Source: an uncultured Eubacteriales bacterium | Lineage (GTDB): Bacteria > Bacillota > Clostridia > Oscillospirales > CAG-272 | Reading direction: 5' to 3' | Assembly (NCBI GenBank): GCA_958414825.1 | Contig: CATYXQ010000010.1 | Coordinates: 1 to 50,722 of the forward strand | Length of the DNA: 50,722 nucleotides | Part shown: one piece after another, positions 1-8,743 of the stretch | Layout: every line of letters starts with the position of its first letter | Numbering within the stretch: position 1 is the first letter of the stretch | Translations under genes and position numbers: made by a program | The notes under the pieces: generated by a model | Seen by the model: the letters and a program-made list of their open reading frames with translations, nothing else | The model's database searches: none | Told to the model about the DNA's origin: nothing

Positions 1-19
1 CCATAGCTAAAGCTTTTTC

Positions 20-40
20 TCCACTGGCAGAGCCAGTGGA
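20..40. terminator. Hairpin at the window edge, possible terminator
   Basis: A perfect 9-bp inverted repeat TCCACTGGC / GCCAGTGGA closes a 3-nt AGA loop. On the plus strand it is followed by TTTACTATCA, only a weak U-tract. It may end a plus-strand gene lying left of the window. There is no coding evidence in the first 142 bases. Confidence 0.4.
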
Positions 41-52
41 TTTACTATCATT

Positions 53-97
53 AAAAAGGGCGGCAGATTTCCGATTTTGGAATCTGCCGCCCTTTTT
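53..97. terminator. Bidirectional terminator downstream of pncB
   Basis: A perfect 17-bp inverted repeat (53-69 with 81-97) includes an A5 run on the left and a T5 run on the right, with GGGCGGCAGATT as the stem core. It therefore works as an intrinsic terminator in both directions. On the minus strand it ends the glycogen/pncB transcript, lying about 45 bases past the pncB stop. Confidence 0.85.
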
Positions 98-142
98 ATG
101 CGGGAAATTTGCTGCCATATGCGCTTACATTTCAGAGTACGA

Positions 143-1594
143 TCACTTGCTGCCCTGCTTCAATAGTTCCTGCTTGACGTCCCAAAGCTTCTGGGACAGA
201 TCGACATAATAATTGTGAGGATTTTCAAAGCGCTTAACTTCATCCCAAAGCGTTTCCACTTCGCGCTCACAATACGCCCGAATTTCCTTAGTGGACGGTG
301 AAGTATATACGCATTTTCCACCGAGGAAAATCGGCACCTGAAGCTCACGGAAAGTATAGTTGTCCACTATCTTCCGTTTCCATGTGAAATTCGGGTCAAA
401 CAGTTCAATCGGACGATTTTCATCCAGAACCTCGTCAAAAAGCGCGATATAATCCGCAATGGCTTTTCCGTTCTCCCGATCAAACAGGCGGTATACCTTT
501 TTGTAATGGGGATTGGTAATTTTAACCGCATTCTCACTGATTTTGATTTTAGGCAGAATCTGACCGTTTGCAAGCTCTTTTGCACAAAGCTTGTATACGC
601 CGCCGAACACAGGCGTGCTTTTTGAGGTAATCATACGCTCGCCCACGCCGAACATATCCACAGCCGCTCCCTGGCGAATGAGCGCAAGAATAATATCCTC
701 GTCCAGCGAATTGGACGCGACAATCTTGCAGTTCGGAAGCCCGGCGTCATCCAGCATTCGACGCGCCTTTTTGGAAAGATACGCAATATCTCCTGAATCC
801 AACCGAATCGCAAAATTCGTAATTCCGAGCGGAAGCAGCACTTCTTTAATTGCCCGAATCGCATTGGGCACACCGCTTTTGAGCGTATTATATGTATCCA
901 CCAAAAGCGTTGCATTGGTAGGATATAGTTCGCAATACGTTTTAAAAGCCTCATACTCACTGTCGAACATCTGCACCCAGGAGTGCGCCATGGTTCCGGT
1001 CGCCGGTACGCCGAAATCACGGTCGGTTATCGTACAGGCCGTAGCGGCGCAGCCGCCAATGTACGCGGCGCGCGCACCAAGGTAAGCGCCGTCCGCCCCC
1101 TGTGCACGGCGGGAACCGAATTCAGCAATGGCGCGGCCTTTGGCGGCGCGCACAATTCGATTAGCCTTAGTGGCAATCAAAGACTGATGATTCAAGGTCA
1201 GAAGCAAATACGTTTCTATAAACTGCGCTTCGGCGGCTGGCGCGCGCACCGTCACAATCGGCTCACCCGGAAAAATCGGGGTTCCCTCCGGGATAGCCCA
1301 GATGTCTCCCGTAAAGCGGAATGTTTTCAGCCGCTCCAGGAATTCTTCGTCGAATACATTTTTAGAGCGAAGATATTCAATATCTTCTTCTGTAAAATGA
1401 ATGTTGTTGATGTAATCGATAAACTGCTCAAGACCCGCCGCAATCGCAAATCCGCCGCCGTCCGGCACATCGCGGAAAAACATATCAAAATATGTGATGT
1501 CATCCGCCATCCCCGACTTGAAGTAGCCATTGGCCATCGTCAGTTCATAATAATCGCACAGCATTGTAAAGTTCTGTCGCTTCGTAGTGTCCAT
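143..1594 (-). CDS. pncB: Nicotinate phosphoribosyltransferase
   Basis: Cytosolic enzyme of the Preiss-Handler NAD salvage route; it joins nicotinate and PRPP to give nicotinate mononucleotide, coupled to ATP hydrolysis. The 483-aa length is normal for the family. Visible signatures are CDYYELTMANGYF near the N-terminus, GSRRAQGADGA at about 160-170, and GTMAHSW around His204, matching the family's phospho-histidine loop. DSGDI, a phosphate-contact segment, follows further on. I chose the ATG at 1594 because AAAGGAT lies just upstream and homology begins there; the frame stays open 26 codons further upstream without family resemblance. The gene starts 17 nt after the GH13 stop, so it is probably the last gene of the glycogen transcript. 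A link between NAD salvage and glycogen metabolism is inferred from position only. Confidence 0.93.
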   Translation of the reverse strand: MDTTKRQNFTMLCDYYELTMANGYFKSGMADDITYFDMFFRDVPDGGGFAIAAGLEQFIDYINNIHFTEEDIEYLRSKNVFDEEFLERLKTFRFTGDIWAIPEGTPIFPGEPIVTVRAPAAEAQFIETYLLLTLNHQSLIATKANRIVRAAKGRAIAEFGSRRAQGADGAYLGARAAYIGGCAATACTITDRDFGVPATGTMAHSWVQMFDSEYEAFKTYCELYPTNATLLVDTYNTLKSGVPNAIRAIKEVLLPLGITNFAIRLDSGDIAYLSKKARRMLDDAGLPNCKIVASNSLDEDIILALIRQGAAVDMFGVGERMITSKSTPVFGGVYKLCAKELANGQILPKIKISENAVKITNPHYKKVYRLFDRENGKAIADYIALFDEVLDENRPIELFDPNFTWKRKIVDNYTFRELQVPIFLGGKCVYTSPSTKEIRAYCEREVETLWDEVKRFENPHNYYVDLSQKLWDVKQELLKQGSK

Positions 1595-1611
1595 TTTTTT
1601 ATCCTTTTCTT

Positions 1612-3480
1612 TTAAAGTATTTTCAAAATCCGAAAACTGTCCGGACCAATTTCGGCAAATTCCTTTCCGCACATCCCGGTGTACAGATCACGATAGGCAG
1701 CGCTCGTTTGATATTGAATCGTAAAGGAAGCACGATTGATTAAAATCAAAATCGTTTCGCTCGAATTTTCCCGTACAAAAGCAAACAACCCGCCGTTATG
1801 CGCAGTGACACGAAAATCTCCTCCGGCAAACACGCCGTGATCGCGGCGGAGCTTTCCGAGAAAGCGATAGTGCGCCGTCAGTTCGGCCTCCTCCCTGCCC
1901 CACGGAAACGGCATACGGCAAAACGGATCCCGATACCCCTCCACGCCGGCCTCGTCCCCGTAAAATACCGACGGAAAGCCATATAGCGTATATTGCAGGG
2001 TACTGGCTATTTTTAAGAGTTCAATTCCGCGCCGGCGCGCGTCCGGATCCAGCCGCAGCTTTGAAAGCTCCGCGTTGGAATGCCCCTCCGCACACGAACC
2101 GGCAAGCGCCGTCAGAATGCGCTCCGTATCATGCGTACCGAGAATATTCATCAGGCAGTCGCACACACAGCGCGGATACGATGCGTAAAGCTCAGTCACC
2201 GTATTGTAAAGAAACGTGCAGTCCCCATTGCGGACAAAATCAATGATCGCATTTTTAGTCGGATAGTTCATTACACTGTCAAGCTGCCGACCGCGCAGAT
2301 ACCGTCTGCGCGAACTGTATGCAACCTTTTCTGCGGCGTTTTCCCATACTTCACCGACAATCAGCGCCTCCGGATTCGCATGTTTTACAACCGCGCGCAG
2401 GCGGTCGAGAAAATCGTCTGTCAATTCGTCCGCGACATCCAGACGCCAGCCGCCGCATCCCTGCTTTATATAGCTTTCGCAAACGCCGCCCTTCCCCACA
2501 AAAAAATCGCGGCACATACGACTGCGGATATTCAATTTCGGCAGGATTTCAATGCCCCACCATGATTCATACTGATCCGGGAACCGAATAAAATGATACC
2601 AATCACTGTACTCAGACTGCTCGCTCTGATACGCGCCTATCGAGTCATAGCTGCCGTATTTGTTGAAATAACGGCTGTCAACGCCCGTATGATTAAATAC
2701 GCCGTCCAGCACGATACGGATTCCGCGTGCGCGGCACTCGGAAATCAGGCGTTCAAACGCTTCTTTTCCGCCGAACATCTCGTCAATTTCCATATAGTCG
2801 CCCGTATCATATTTATGATTGGAATAGGCTTTGAAAATCGGACTCAGGTAAAGACAGTCCACACTAAGCGACTGCAAATAATCCAGTTTTTCAAGAACTC
2901 CCCACAAACTGCCGCCGAAAAATTGATTGTTTTTCAACGGCGCGCCCGGATAAGGAGCAAAATCGGGCGTACCGTTTTGCCAGTCAGCATCAAGACGAGC
3001 GCCCGCACGGACCGGCGCCTCTTTTTCGCTTTTGGCAAAGCGATCAACAAAAATGTGATACATAATGCCGCCGTAAAAACAGCGCGGCGTGGTAAAATCC
3101 GGTTCGTAAACCAAAAGCAGAAAGCGGCGCGCCGGCTTTTCAGACAGCGTAAAATCAACATTGTTTATACTGTTTGTATACAGCGTTCTGTAATTATGTT
3201 CAAAACGCAGTTCATAATAAAAAAGTCCGTTCTGTTCATCGCCGCAGAGCGTTTCCAAATGCATGGAAAGAAAAAAGCAATCACAGCCATCATAATAGCC
3301 GCCGTATTCGGGAAGCATTTCAAAATCCATCCCGCCGTCGCGGCTGATAACAAGCTTTGGTGAAACAATCTGCATTTGTCTCGGAATTTTTATTGTAATC
3401 TTCAGAATGTCTTTAGCTGAAAATGCGTTGGAATAGGATCGATCCTTTTCCTGTACTGTTTTTACGATCTCTATCTGCAT
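1612..3480 (-). CDS. GH13 alpha-glucan hydrolase, neopullulanase/cyclomaltodextrinase-like
   Basis: A 622-aa intracellular alpha-amylase-family enzyme with no signal peptide. Residues 1 to about 130 form a beta-rich N-terminal domain. The GH13 barrel then shows all conserved regions: GGSLWGVLEKLDYL (about 189-202), DGVFNH at 259-264, GWRLDVADE with nucleophile Asp348, VGEVWE with acid/base Glu377, and GTHDTER with His450-Asp451. The FGGSLWG segment and N-terminal domain suggest the neopullulanase/cyclomaltodextrinase side of GH13. The likely role is trimming maltodextrins or branched limit dextrins released by GlgP; no glgX-type debranching enzyme is otherwise present here. The ATG at 3480 has GAGGT just upstream, whereas the longer frame to 3576 lacks family similarity. 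Exact specificity is not determinable. Confidence 0.88.
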   Translation of the reverse strand: MQIEIVKTVQEKDRSYSNAFSAKDILKITIKIPRQMQIVSPKLVISRDGGMDFEMLPEYGGYYDGCDCFFLSMHLETLCGDEQNGLFYYELRFEHNYRTLYTNSINNVDFTLSEKPARRFLLLVYEPDFTTPRCFYGGIMYHIFVDRFAKSEKEAPVRAGARLDADWQNGTPDFAPYPGAPLKNNQFFGGSLWGVLEKLDYLQSLSVDCLYLSPIFKAYSNHKYDTGDYMEIDEMFGGKEAFERLISECRARGIRIVLDGVFNHTGVDSRYFNKYGSYDSIGAYQSEQSEYSDWYHFIRFPDQYESWWGIEILPKLNIRSRMCRDFFVGKGGVCESYIKQGCGGWRLDVADELTDDFLDRLRAVVKHANPEALIVGEVWENAAEKVAYSSRRRYLRGRQLDSVMNYPTKNAIIDFVRNGDCTFLYNTVTELYASYPRCVCDCLMNILGTHDTERILTALAGSCAEGHSNAELSKLRLDPDARRRGIELLKIASTLQYTLYGFPSVFYGDEAGVEGYRDPFCRMPFPWGREEAELTAHYRFLGKLRRDHGVFAGGDFRVTAHNGGLFAFVRENSSETILILINRASFTIQYQTSAAYRDLYTGMCGKEFAEIGPDSFRILKIL

Positions 3481-3602
3481 AACGACCTCGTGCAAATGAA
3501 AGCTCAGCCCCCCTGAGCAATTCGATAAATATTTTTTGAGTTTCAAAGCGAATGCGCTGAAACGGATGCGCCGCATTTGTATATTTTACAACGCCGCGTC
3601 TG

Positions 3603-3657
3603 CGGCAAAGAAGCGAACGCTTGCGTTTTGCCGACCGTACATATGTCGGCCGGCAAA
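3603..3657. promoter_or_regulatory. Alternative hairpins in the glgP-GH13 spacer
   Basis: The 226-bp spacer between the GH13 start and the glgP stop is far longer than the other spacers in this operon. TTTGCCG at 3627-3633 can pair either with CGGCAAA at 3603-3609 or with CGGCAAA at 3651-3657. An additional GCCGAC/GTCGGC pair lies at 3630-3635 and 3645-3650. The two foldings exclude each other, as in attenuators or RNA processing signals. A second small hairpin, GCTCAG-N5-CTGAGC (3502-3518), sits just upstream of the GH13 ribosome binding site. No convincing promoter was found. Confidence 0.4.
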
Positions 3658-3706
3658 CGAAACGAATTCTCTTTCAGCAAATGAAAAGGCGCGCGTGTAC
3701 ACGGCC

Positions 3707-6142
3707 TTATTTTGAACCATGCACCTTTTTTAAACGCCAGATTTTTTGAGCATATTCTTCAATACTTCGATCCGCCGCAAAAGTACCTGCACCCGCAATA
3801 TTGTGAAGCGACATTTTGTTCCAGAGCTTTTGATTCGGATACATGGAAATTGCACGGTCATGCGTGGCTTTGTAGGATTCAAAATCCGCAAGGCACATAT
3901 ACGGGTCGGCAACGCCGTTTGCCGAAATCAAATAGTTTGCGATATTGGAAAAACTTTCTCCGGCAAAACCTGCGTTGAGCTTTTCAATTGTCCGGCGCAG
4001 CGCCGGGCTACGGTGATAATAATCGGCGGCATGATAGCCTTTTGTCCATAGATCATCCACTTCGTCGCAATTGAATCCAAAGATAAACATATTCTCATCG
4101 CCCGCTTCATGCAGCATCTCGATATTGGCGCCGTCCAGCGTTCCAATGGTCAGCGCGCCGTTAATCATCAGCTTCATACAGCCGGTGCCGCTGGCTTCCT
4201 TGCCGGCAAGCGAAATCTGCTCGCTGATTTCCGCAGCGGGAATCAACGCCTCCGCCATGCTTACACTGTAATTTTCAAGGAAAACCACGCGGAGTTTTTC
4301 GCGAATAATCGGATCGTTTTCGATTTCTCGGCTGATAAAACAAATCAGACGGATAATTTGCTTGGCCATCTCATAGCCAGGCGCGGCCTTTGCGCCGAAC
4401 AGATAGGTCTGCGGAACAATATCCATACGCGGATTTTCACGCAGTTCAAGATACGTATTGATGATATTGAGCGCGTTGAGCAATTGGCGCTTGTATTCAT
4501 GCAGACGCTTAATCTGCACATCAAAAATCGAATCCGGGTCGATAATCTGTCCGGTAGCGGCATACACGCGGTCGGCAAACGCAACCTTGTTGGCGCGTTT
4601 GATATTGGCAAGCTCGGAGAGTACCGATTCATCATTCTCAAACTTACGGAAATTTTCGAGCGTCTTGGGATTCGTTTTATACTCCTCGCCGATGCATTCA
4701 TCGAGCAGCCGGGTCAGCTTCGGGTTTGAATAACAGAGCCAGCGACGGTGCGCGATGCCGTTCGTTACATTGGTGAAGCGGTCGGGATACATCTTATGGA
4801 AATCTTTGAACACCGAGTTAATCAGAATATCAGAGTGAATCCTGGATACGCCGTTAATCATGTGCGAGCCGATGACCGCCAAATTGGCCATTTTCACACG
4901 GCCGTCAGACAAAATCGACAAGCCGCTGATCTTGTCCCAGTTTGAAGGGAACTTATTCCAGGCATCTTTACAAAACCGCTGATTGATTTCCTTGATAATC
5001 ATATGCATACGCGGAAGCGTCAGAGCGAACAACTGTTCATCCCAGGTTTCGAGAGCCTCAGGCAAAACGGTATGGTTGGTATAAGACACAATCTTTACCA
5101 CCGTATCCCACGCCCGCTCCCAGCTAAAGCGGTAATCATCCACCAGAATGCGCATAAGCTCCGGAATGCAGAGCGCGGGATGCGTGTCGTTGATATGAAT
5201 CGCCACTTTATCCGAAAGATTGTCAAGCGTTCCGTATACGGCAAGATGATCCCGCAAAATACTTTGAATGGACGCGCTCACAAGGAAATACTGCTGTTTT
5301 AAGCGAAGCAGCTTGCCCTCGGCATGGTTATCCGACGGATAGAGCACCTTAGAAATGGTTTCAGCTTTTGTGCTTTCCTCAAGCGCTTTTGTATACTGCC
5401 CCTGGGTAAAAAGCGACATATTGAAGTTGGTGATGTCCCGCGCTCTCCAAAGACGGAGACGTCCTACCGCGTCGCAGTTATAGCCGGAGATCATCATATC
5501 ATACGGAACCGCCTCTACTTCGTCGCAGTTTTCATAGGCGATGTTGCAGTGACCGTTCTCCCAATTTTCAATAACGCGGCCGCCGAACCGAACATGAAAT
5601 ACCCGATCCGTGCGCGGAATCAGCCATACCTCGCCGCCCGGCAGCCAAATATCGGGAAGTTCGACCTGCAAACCATCGATGATTTTCTGTTTAAAGAGAC
5701 CATATTCATAGCAAATCGAAAAACCGGTCGCCGGATAATCCAGCGACGCGAGCGAGTCCATAAAGCAGGCGGCCAGACGTCCGAGTCCGCCGTTGCCAAG
5801 CCCTGCGTCCGGCTCCATCTCATACAGCTGCTCGATGTCGCAGCCGAAGCTCTTGAGCGCCAGGCGATATTCCTCCACCAAGCCCAAATTGTGCAAATTG
5901 GTTTTCAAAGACCGGCCAAGCAAGAACTCCATGCACATATAATACACGCGCTTGGAAGCGGTTTTGTTTACATTATCCTTAAAAGTTTTGCGCTTTTCGG
6001 TCAGAATATCTTTTACGGTCATCGCCGTCGCTTTATACATCTGTTCAGGCGAAGCGTCCGCCGGTGTGCAGCCGAAATATCGTGAAAGCTTGCTTTCAAG
6101 TTTTTCCGCAACCGCCTGGACTTCTTTTGAATTGCTATTCAT
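3707..6142 (-). CDS. glgP: Glycogen/alpha-glucan phosphorylase
   Basis: PLP-dependent GT35 enzyme that removes glucose from glycogen or maltodextrin ends as glucose-1-phosphate. The 811-aa length is normal. The PLP site EASGTGCMK places the cofactor lysine at about residue 657, followed by NGALTIGTLDGANIEM. The residue before Met-Lys is Cys where Asn is more usual. DAGLGNGGLGRLAACFMDS and HINDTHP are also clear. The ATG at 6142 follows AAGGAGG at good spacing and lies 17 nt after the glgA stop, indicating co-transcription. Synthesis and breakdown enzymes thus share one mRNA. Confidence 0.97.
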   Translation of the reverse strand: MNSNSKEVQAVAEKLESKLSRYFGCTPADASPEQMYKATAMTVKDILTEKRKTFKDNVNKTASKRVYYMCMEFLLGRSLKTNLHNLGLVEEYRLALKSFGCDIEQLYEMEPDAGLGNGGLGRLAACFMDSLASLDYPATGFSICYEYGLFKQKIIDGLQVELPDIWLPGGEVWLIPRTDRVFHVRFGGRVIENWENGHCNIAYENCDEVEAVPYDMMISGYNCDAVGRLRLWRARDITNFNMSLFTQGQYTKALEESTKAETISKVLYPSDNHAEGKLLRLKQQYFLVSASIQSILRDHLAVYGTLDNLSDKVAIHINDTHPALCIPELMRILVDDYRFSWERAWDTVVKIVSYTNHTVLPEALETWDEQLFALTLPRMHMIIKEINQRFCKDAWNKFPSNWDKISGLSILSDGRVKMANLAVIGSHMINGVSRIHSDILINSVFKDFHKMYPDRFTNVTNGIAHRRWLCYSNPKLTRLLDECIGEEYKTNPKTLENFRKFENDESVLSELANIKRANKVAFADRVYAATGQIIDPDSIFDVQIKRLHEYKRQLLNALNIINTYLELRENPRMDIVPQTYLFGAKAAPGYEMAKQIIRLICFISREIENDPIIREKLRVVFLENYSVSMAEALIPAAEISEQISLAGKEASGTGCMKLMINGALTIGTLDGANIEMLHEAGDENMFIFGFNCDEVDDLWTKGYHAADYYHRSPALRRTIEKLNAGFAGESFSNIANYLISANGVADPYMCLADFESYKATHDRAISMYPNQKLWNKMSLHNIAGAGTFAADRSIEEYAQKIWRLKKVHGSK

Positions 6143-6159
6143 TGAAACCTCCTTATTTT

Positions 6160-7602
6160 TCAGAAAAGTTCGTCATACATCGCCAAATATTTTTCAGCGG
6201 ACGCCTGCCATGAAAAATCAGTATGCATGATTTTCGATACCAACGCCCTGCGCTTTTCCTTATTCCGCCAAAGACAAACGGCAGCCATTGTACGTTCATA
6301 CAGTTCATCTGCACTGTAACCTGCAAAGGTAAAACCATTGCCATGAACGCCGTTTTCATCTTCATAATAGCCTTTGATCGAATCAAACAGCCCGCCGGTC
6401 TCGCGAACGACTGGAATCGCGCCGTAACGCGAGGCGATCATCTGGGAAAGACCGCACGGTTCGCTTTTTGAAGGCATCAGGAAAATATCGCAGGCCGCAT
6501 AAATTTTTTTCGACATGCTGCGGTTATACAAAATCAGAGAACGCACTTTGTCCCGATGTCTCTGTTCAAGTTCCCGCATAAAGCTTTCATATTTATAATC
6601 GCCGAGCCCCAGCACGGCAAGTTGAATGTCTTCGGCAAGAAGCCGTTCGGCAACAGCGGTAAAAAGATCCACGCCCTTGTGCGAAACCAGACGCGAAATC
6701 AGCGCAACCATCGGCACGTCCTCCCGCACGGGCAACGCCATTTCCTCCTGAAAAGCCGTTTTGTTTTGAGTCTTGTTCTCAGGCGCATCGGCCGAGTAAT
6801 TCGCGGCGATTGCGGGATCGGTCGCAGGATTATACAGAGCATAATCAATTCCGTTCAGTATTCCCCGCAGCTTTTTTTGCTCTTTAATCAATTCATAATG
6901 CAGGCCGTGAGAAAAATAGGGATGCTTAATTTCCGCAGCGTAGGTCGGACTGACGGTAGAAACCAAATCGCAGCATTCAATAGCCGCTTTCATCAGATTC
7001 AGGCATCCGTCATACGTCATAATCCCCAAATGCTCATTGCCCAGCCCAAATACGCCGCCGAGAATATACGGATCGTATTTTCCCTGATATTCGATGTTAT
7101 GAATGGTAAAAACCGATTTTGTATGTCCGAAACGCCAGTCATTCTTGTATTTCAGCTTCAGATAGACCACGGTCATCGCAGTCTGCCAATCGTGCGCATG
7201 CAGCACGTCCGGAATAAAATCAAGCGCCGGCAAAACGCTCAGCACCGCCTCGGAGAAATAAGCAAATCGTTCTCCGTCGTCAAAATGTCCGTACAGGCTT
7301 CCCTCACGGCCGAAATATTGCTCGTTGTCCACAAAGTAATACACGACTCCGTCAAAGATAAGCCTGCGAATCCCGACATACTGACGCCGCCAACTGAGAT
7401 AAACCTCTCCCTCATATATTGTTTCCATTTTTGCGCGAAATTCTTCGGAAACTGCGCGATACAACGGCAAAATTACGCGTACATCCACGTTGCCGCCGCC
7501 CGCTTTCTGTAAAGCGGCAGGCAGAGAACCGAGCACATCCCCCAGCCCGCCCGTTGCCGCAAAAGGCAAAGCCTCAGAACCGACAAACAGAATTTTTCTC
7601 AT
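6160..7602 (-). CDS. glgA: Glycogen synthase, ADP-glucose-dependent
   Basis: GT5 enzyme that elongates alpha-1,4-glucan chains from ADP-glucose. The 480-aa length is typical of bacterial GlgA. The N-terminal donor loop reads FAATGGLGDV at residues 14-23, where E. coli has KTGGL; the lysine is replaced by alanine. The C-terminal donor-site motif PSKSEPCGLSQM and the ETGG segment are intact. The ATG overlaps the glgD stop as ATGA (positions 7599-7602) and is preceded by AAAGGAG, indicating translational coupling to glgD. Confidence 0.96.
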   Translation of the reverse strand: MRKILFVGSEALPFAATGGLGDVLGSLPAALQKAGGGNVDVRVILPLYRAVSEEFRAKMETIYEGEVYLSWRRQYVGIRRLIFDGVVYYFVDNEQYFGREGSLYGHFDDGERFAYFSEAVLSVLPALDFIPDVLHAHDWQTAMTVVYLKLKYKNDWRFGHTKSVFTIHNIEYQGKYDPYILGGVFGLGNEHLGIMTYDGCLNLMKAAIECCDLVSTVSPTYAAEIKHPYFSHGLHYELIKEQKKLRGILNGIDYALYNPATDPAIAANYSADAPENKTQNKTAFQEEMALPVREDVPMVALISRLVSHKGVDLFTAVAERLLAEDIQLAVLGLGDYKYESFMRELEQRHRDKVRSLILYNRSMSKKIYAACDIFLMPSKSEPCGLSQMIASRYGAIPVVRETGGLFDSIKGYYEDENGVHGNGFTFAGYSADELYERTMAAVCLWRNKEKRRALVSKIMHTDFSWQASAEKYLAMYDELF

Positions 7603-8732
7603 AGGATAACTCCTTTGTCAATATAAAACGGCATTGTTTCATGGCCGGACAGCACACGCCCGTCCCGAATCACTGCATTCTTGTCGGTAATCACACAGTT
7701 CAGCGATACGTCTTTGCTTATGATCGTATCCTGCATCAAAATCGAATTTTTGATTTGGCTTCCGCGCGCAACATGTACGCCGCGGAAAATGATAGAATTC
7801 TCCACGTTGCCCTCAATTATACATCCGTCGGCAATCAGGCAATTGCGAACCTTTGCGCCGTCCAAATACTTTGTGGGAGCGGAACTGCGCACCTTTGTAT
7901 AAATCGGATGGTACGGAATGTCAAAAAGCTGACTGCGCACTTCGGGACGCAGGACGTCCATATTACAGGCAAAATATGAGGCAAGCGAATTAACGGTAGA
8001 CGTGTATCCGTCGAAATTGTAAATATAGTAATCCGAATGCATCAGATTCCGGCTGATTATATCATGATAAAAGCTCTTATAGCCGTGCGCAATCGAATCA
8101 CGGACAAGATTCAGCAAATACATCCGACGCATGACGAATATGTTCATGGATACATTGTAGTACCCGTCATTCGCCGCCGTATGCTCGGAAATATCGTCGA
8201 TGCGCCCAAGCATATCCGCGTCTATCAGGATTTCCTTACCGATGCCGTCTTCCGTCACCTTTTTCCGATGCGTCACGATGGTAATGTCGGCGCGGGACTC
8301 GATATGCCGATCCACAATTTTTTGATAATCCATCTTACATATGCGATCGCAGTCGGTCAAAACGACATATTCTTCGGAAGAACGGGAAATAAAGCTGAGC
8401 GCCCCTTTGAGAAGCTCCAGACGCGAGGAATACATGAGTTCGTTTTTGTTGCTGTCATAGGCGGTGATAAACGGGGGCAGCAGCTTAATTCCGCCGCTGC
8501 GCCGCGCCAAATCCCAGTCTTTTCCGGTGCCGATGTGATCCATCAGCGACTGATAGTTATAATTGGTGATGACGCCAACCTTGGTAATGTCCGAGTTCAC
8601 CATATTGGAAAGTTCAAAATCGATCAAACGGTACCGGCCGCCGAACGGAATGGAAGCGATGGCGCGGCGGCGGGTCAGTTCGGGAATCACAAAGTCGTGA
8701 ATATTGGAAAAAATAATGCCGATTGCGTTCAT
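7599..8732 (-). CDS. glgD: Glucose-1-phosphate adenylyltransferase, GlgD subunit
   Basis: A 377-aa GlgC paralogue with a nucleotidyltransferase fold followed by a left-handed beta-helix acyltransferase-like C-terminus. The N-terminal segment IGIIFSNIHDF replaces the GGxGxRL nucleotide loop of GlgC, as is usual for GlgD. In Firmicutes such proteins act as a non-catalytic or regulatory partner in a GlgC/GlgD heteromer making ADP-glucose. I chose the ATG at 8732, which has GGAGGG 6 nt upstream and lies 11 nt after the glgC stop; the open frame extends to 8798 inside glgC. Confidence 0.95.
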   Translation of the reverse strand: MNAIGIIFSNIHDFVIPELTRRRAIASIPFGGRYRLIDFELSNMVNSDITKVGVITNYNYQSLMDHIGTGKDWDLARRSGGIKLLPPFITAYDSNKNELMYSSRLELLKGALSFISRSSEEYVVLTDCDRICKMDYQKIVDRHIESRADITIVTHRKKVTEDGIGKEILIDADMLGRIDDISEHTAANDGYYNVSMNIFVMRRMYLLNLVRDSIAHGYKSFYHDIISRNLMHSDYYIYNFDGYTSTVNSLASYFACNMDVLRPEVRSQLFDIPYHPIYTKVRSSAPTKYLDGAKVRNCLIADGCIIEGNVENSIIFRGVHVARGSQIKNSILMQDTIISKDVSLNCVITDKNAVIRDGRVLSGHETMPFYIDKGVIL

Positions 8733-8743
8733 GTCAGTCCCTC

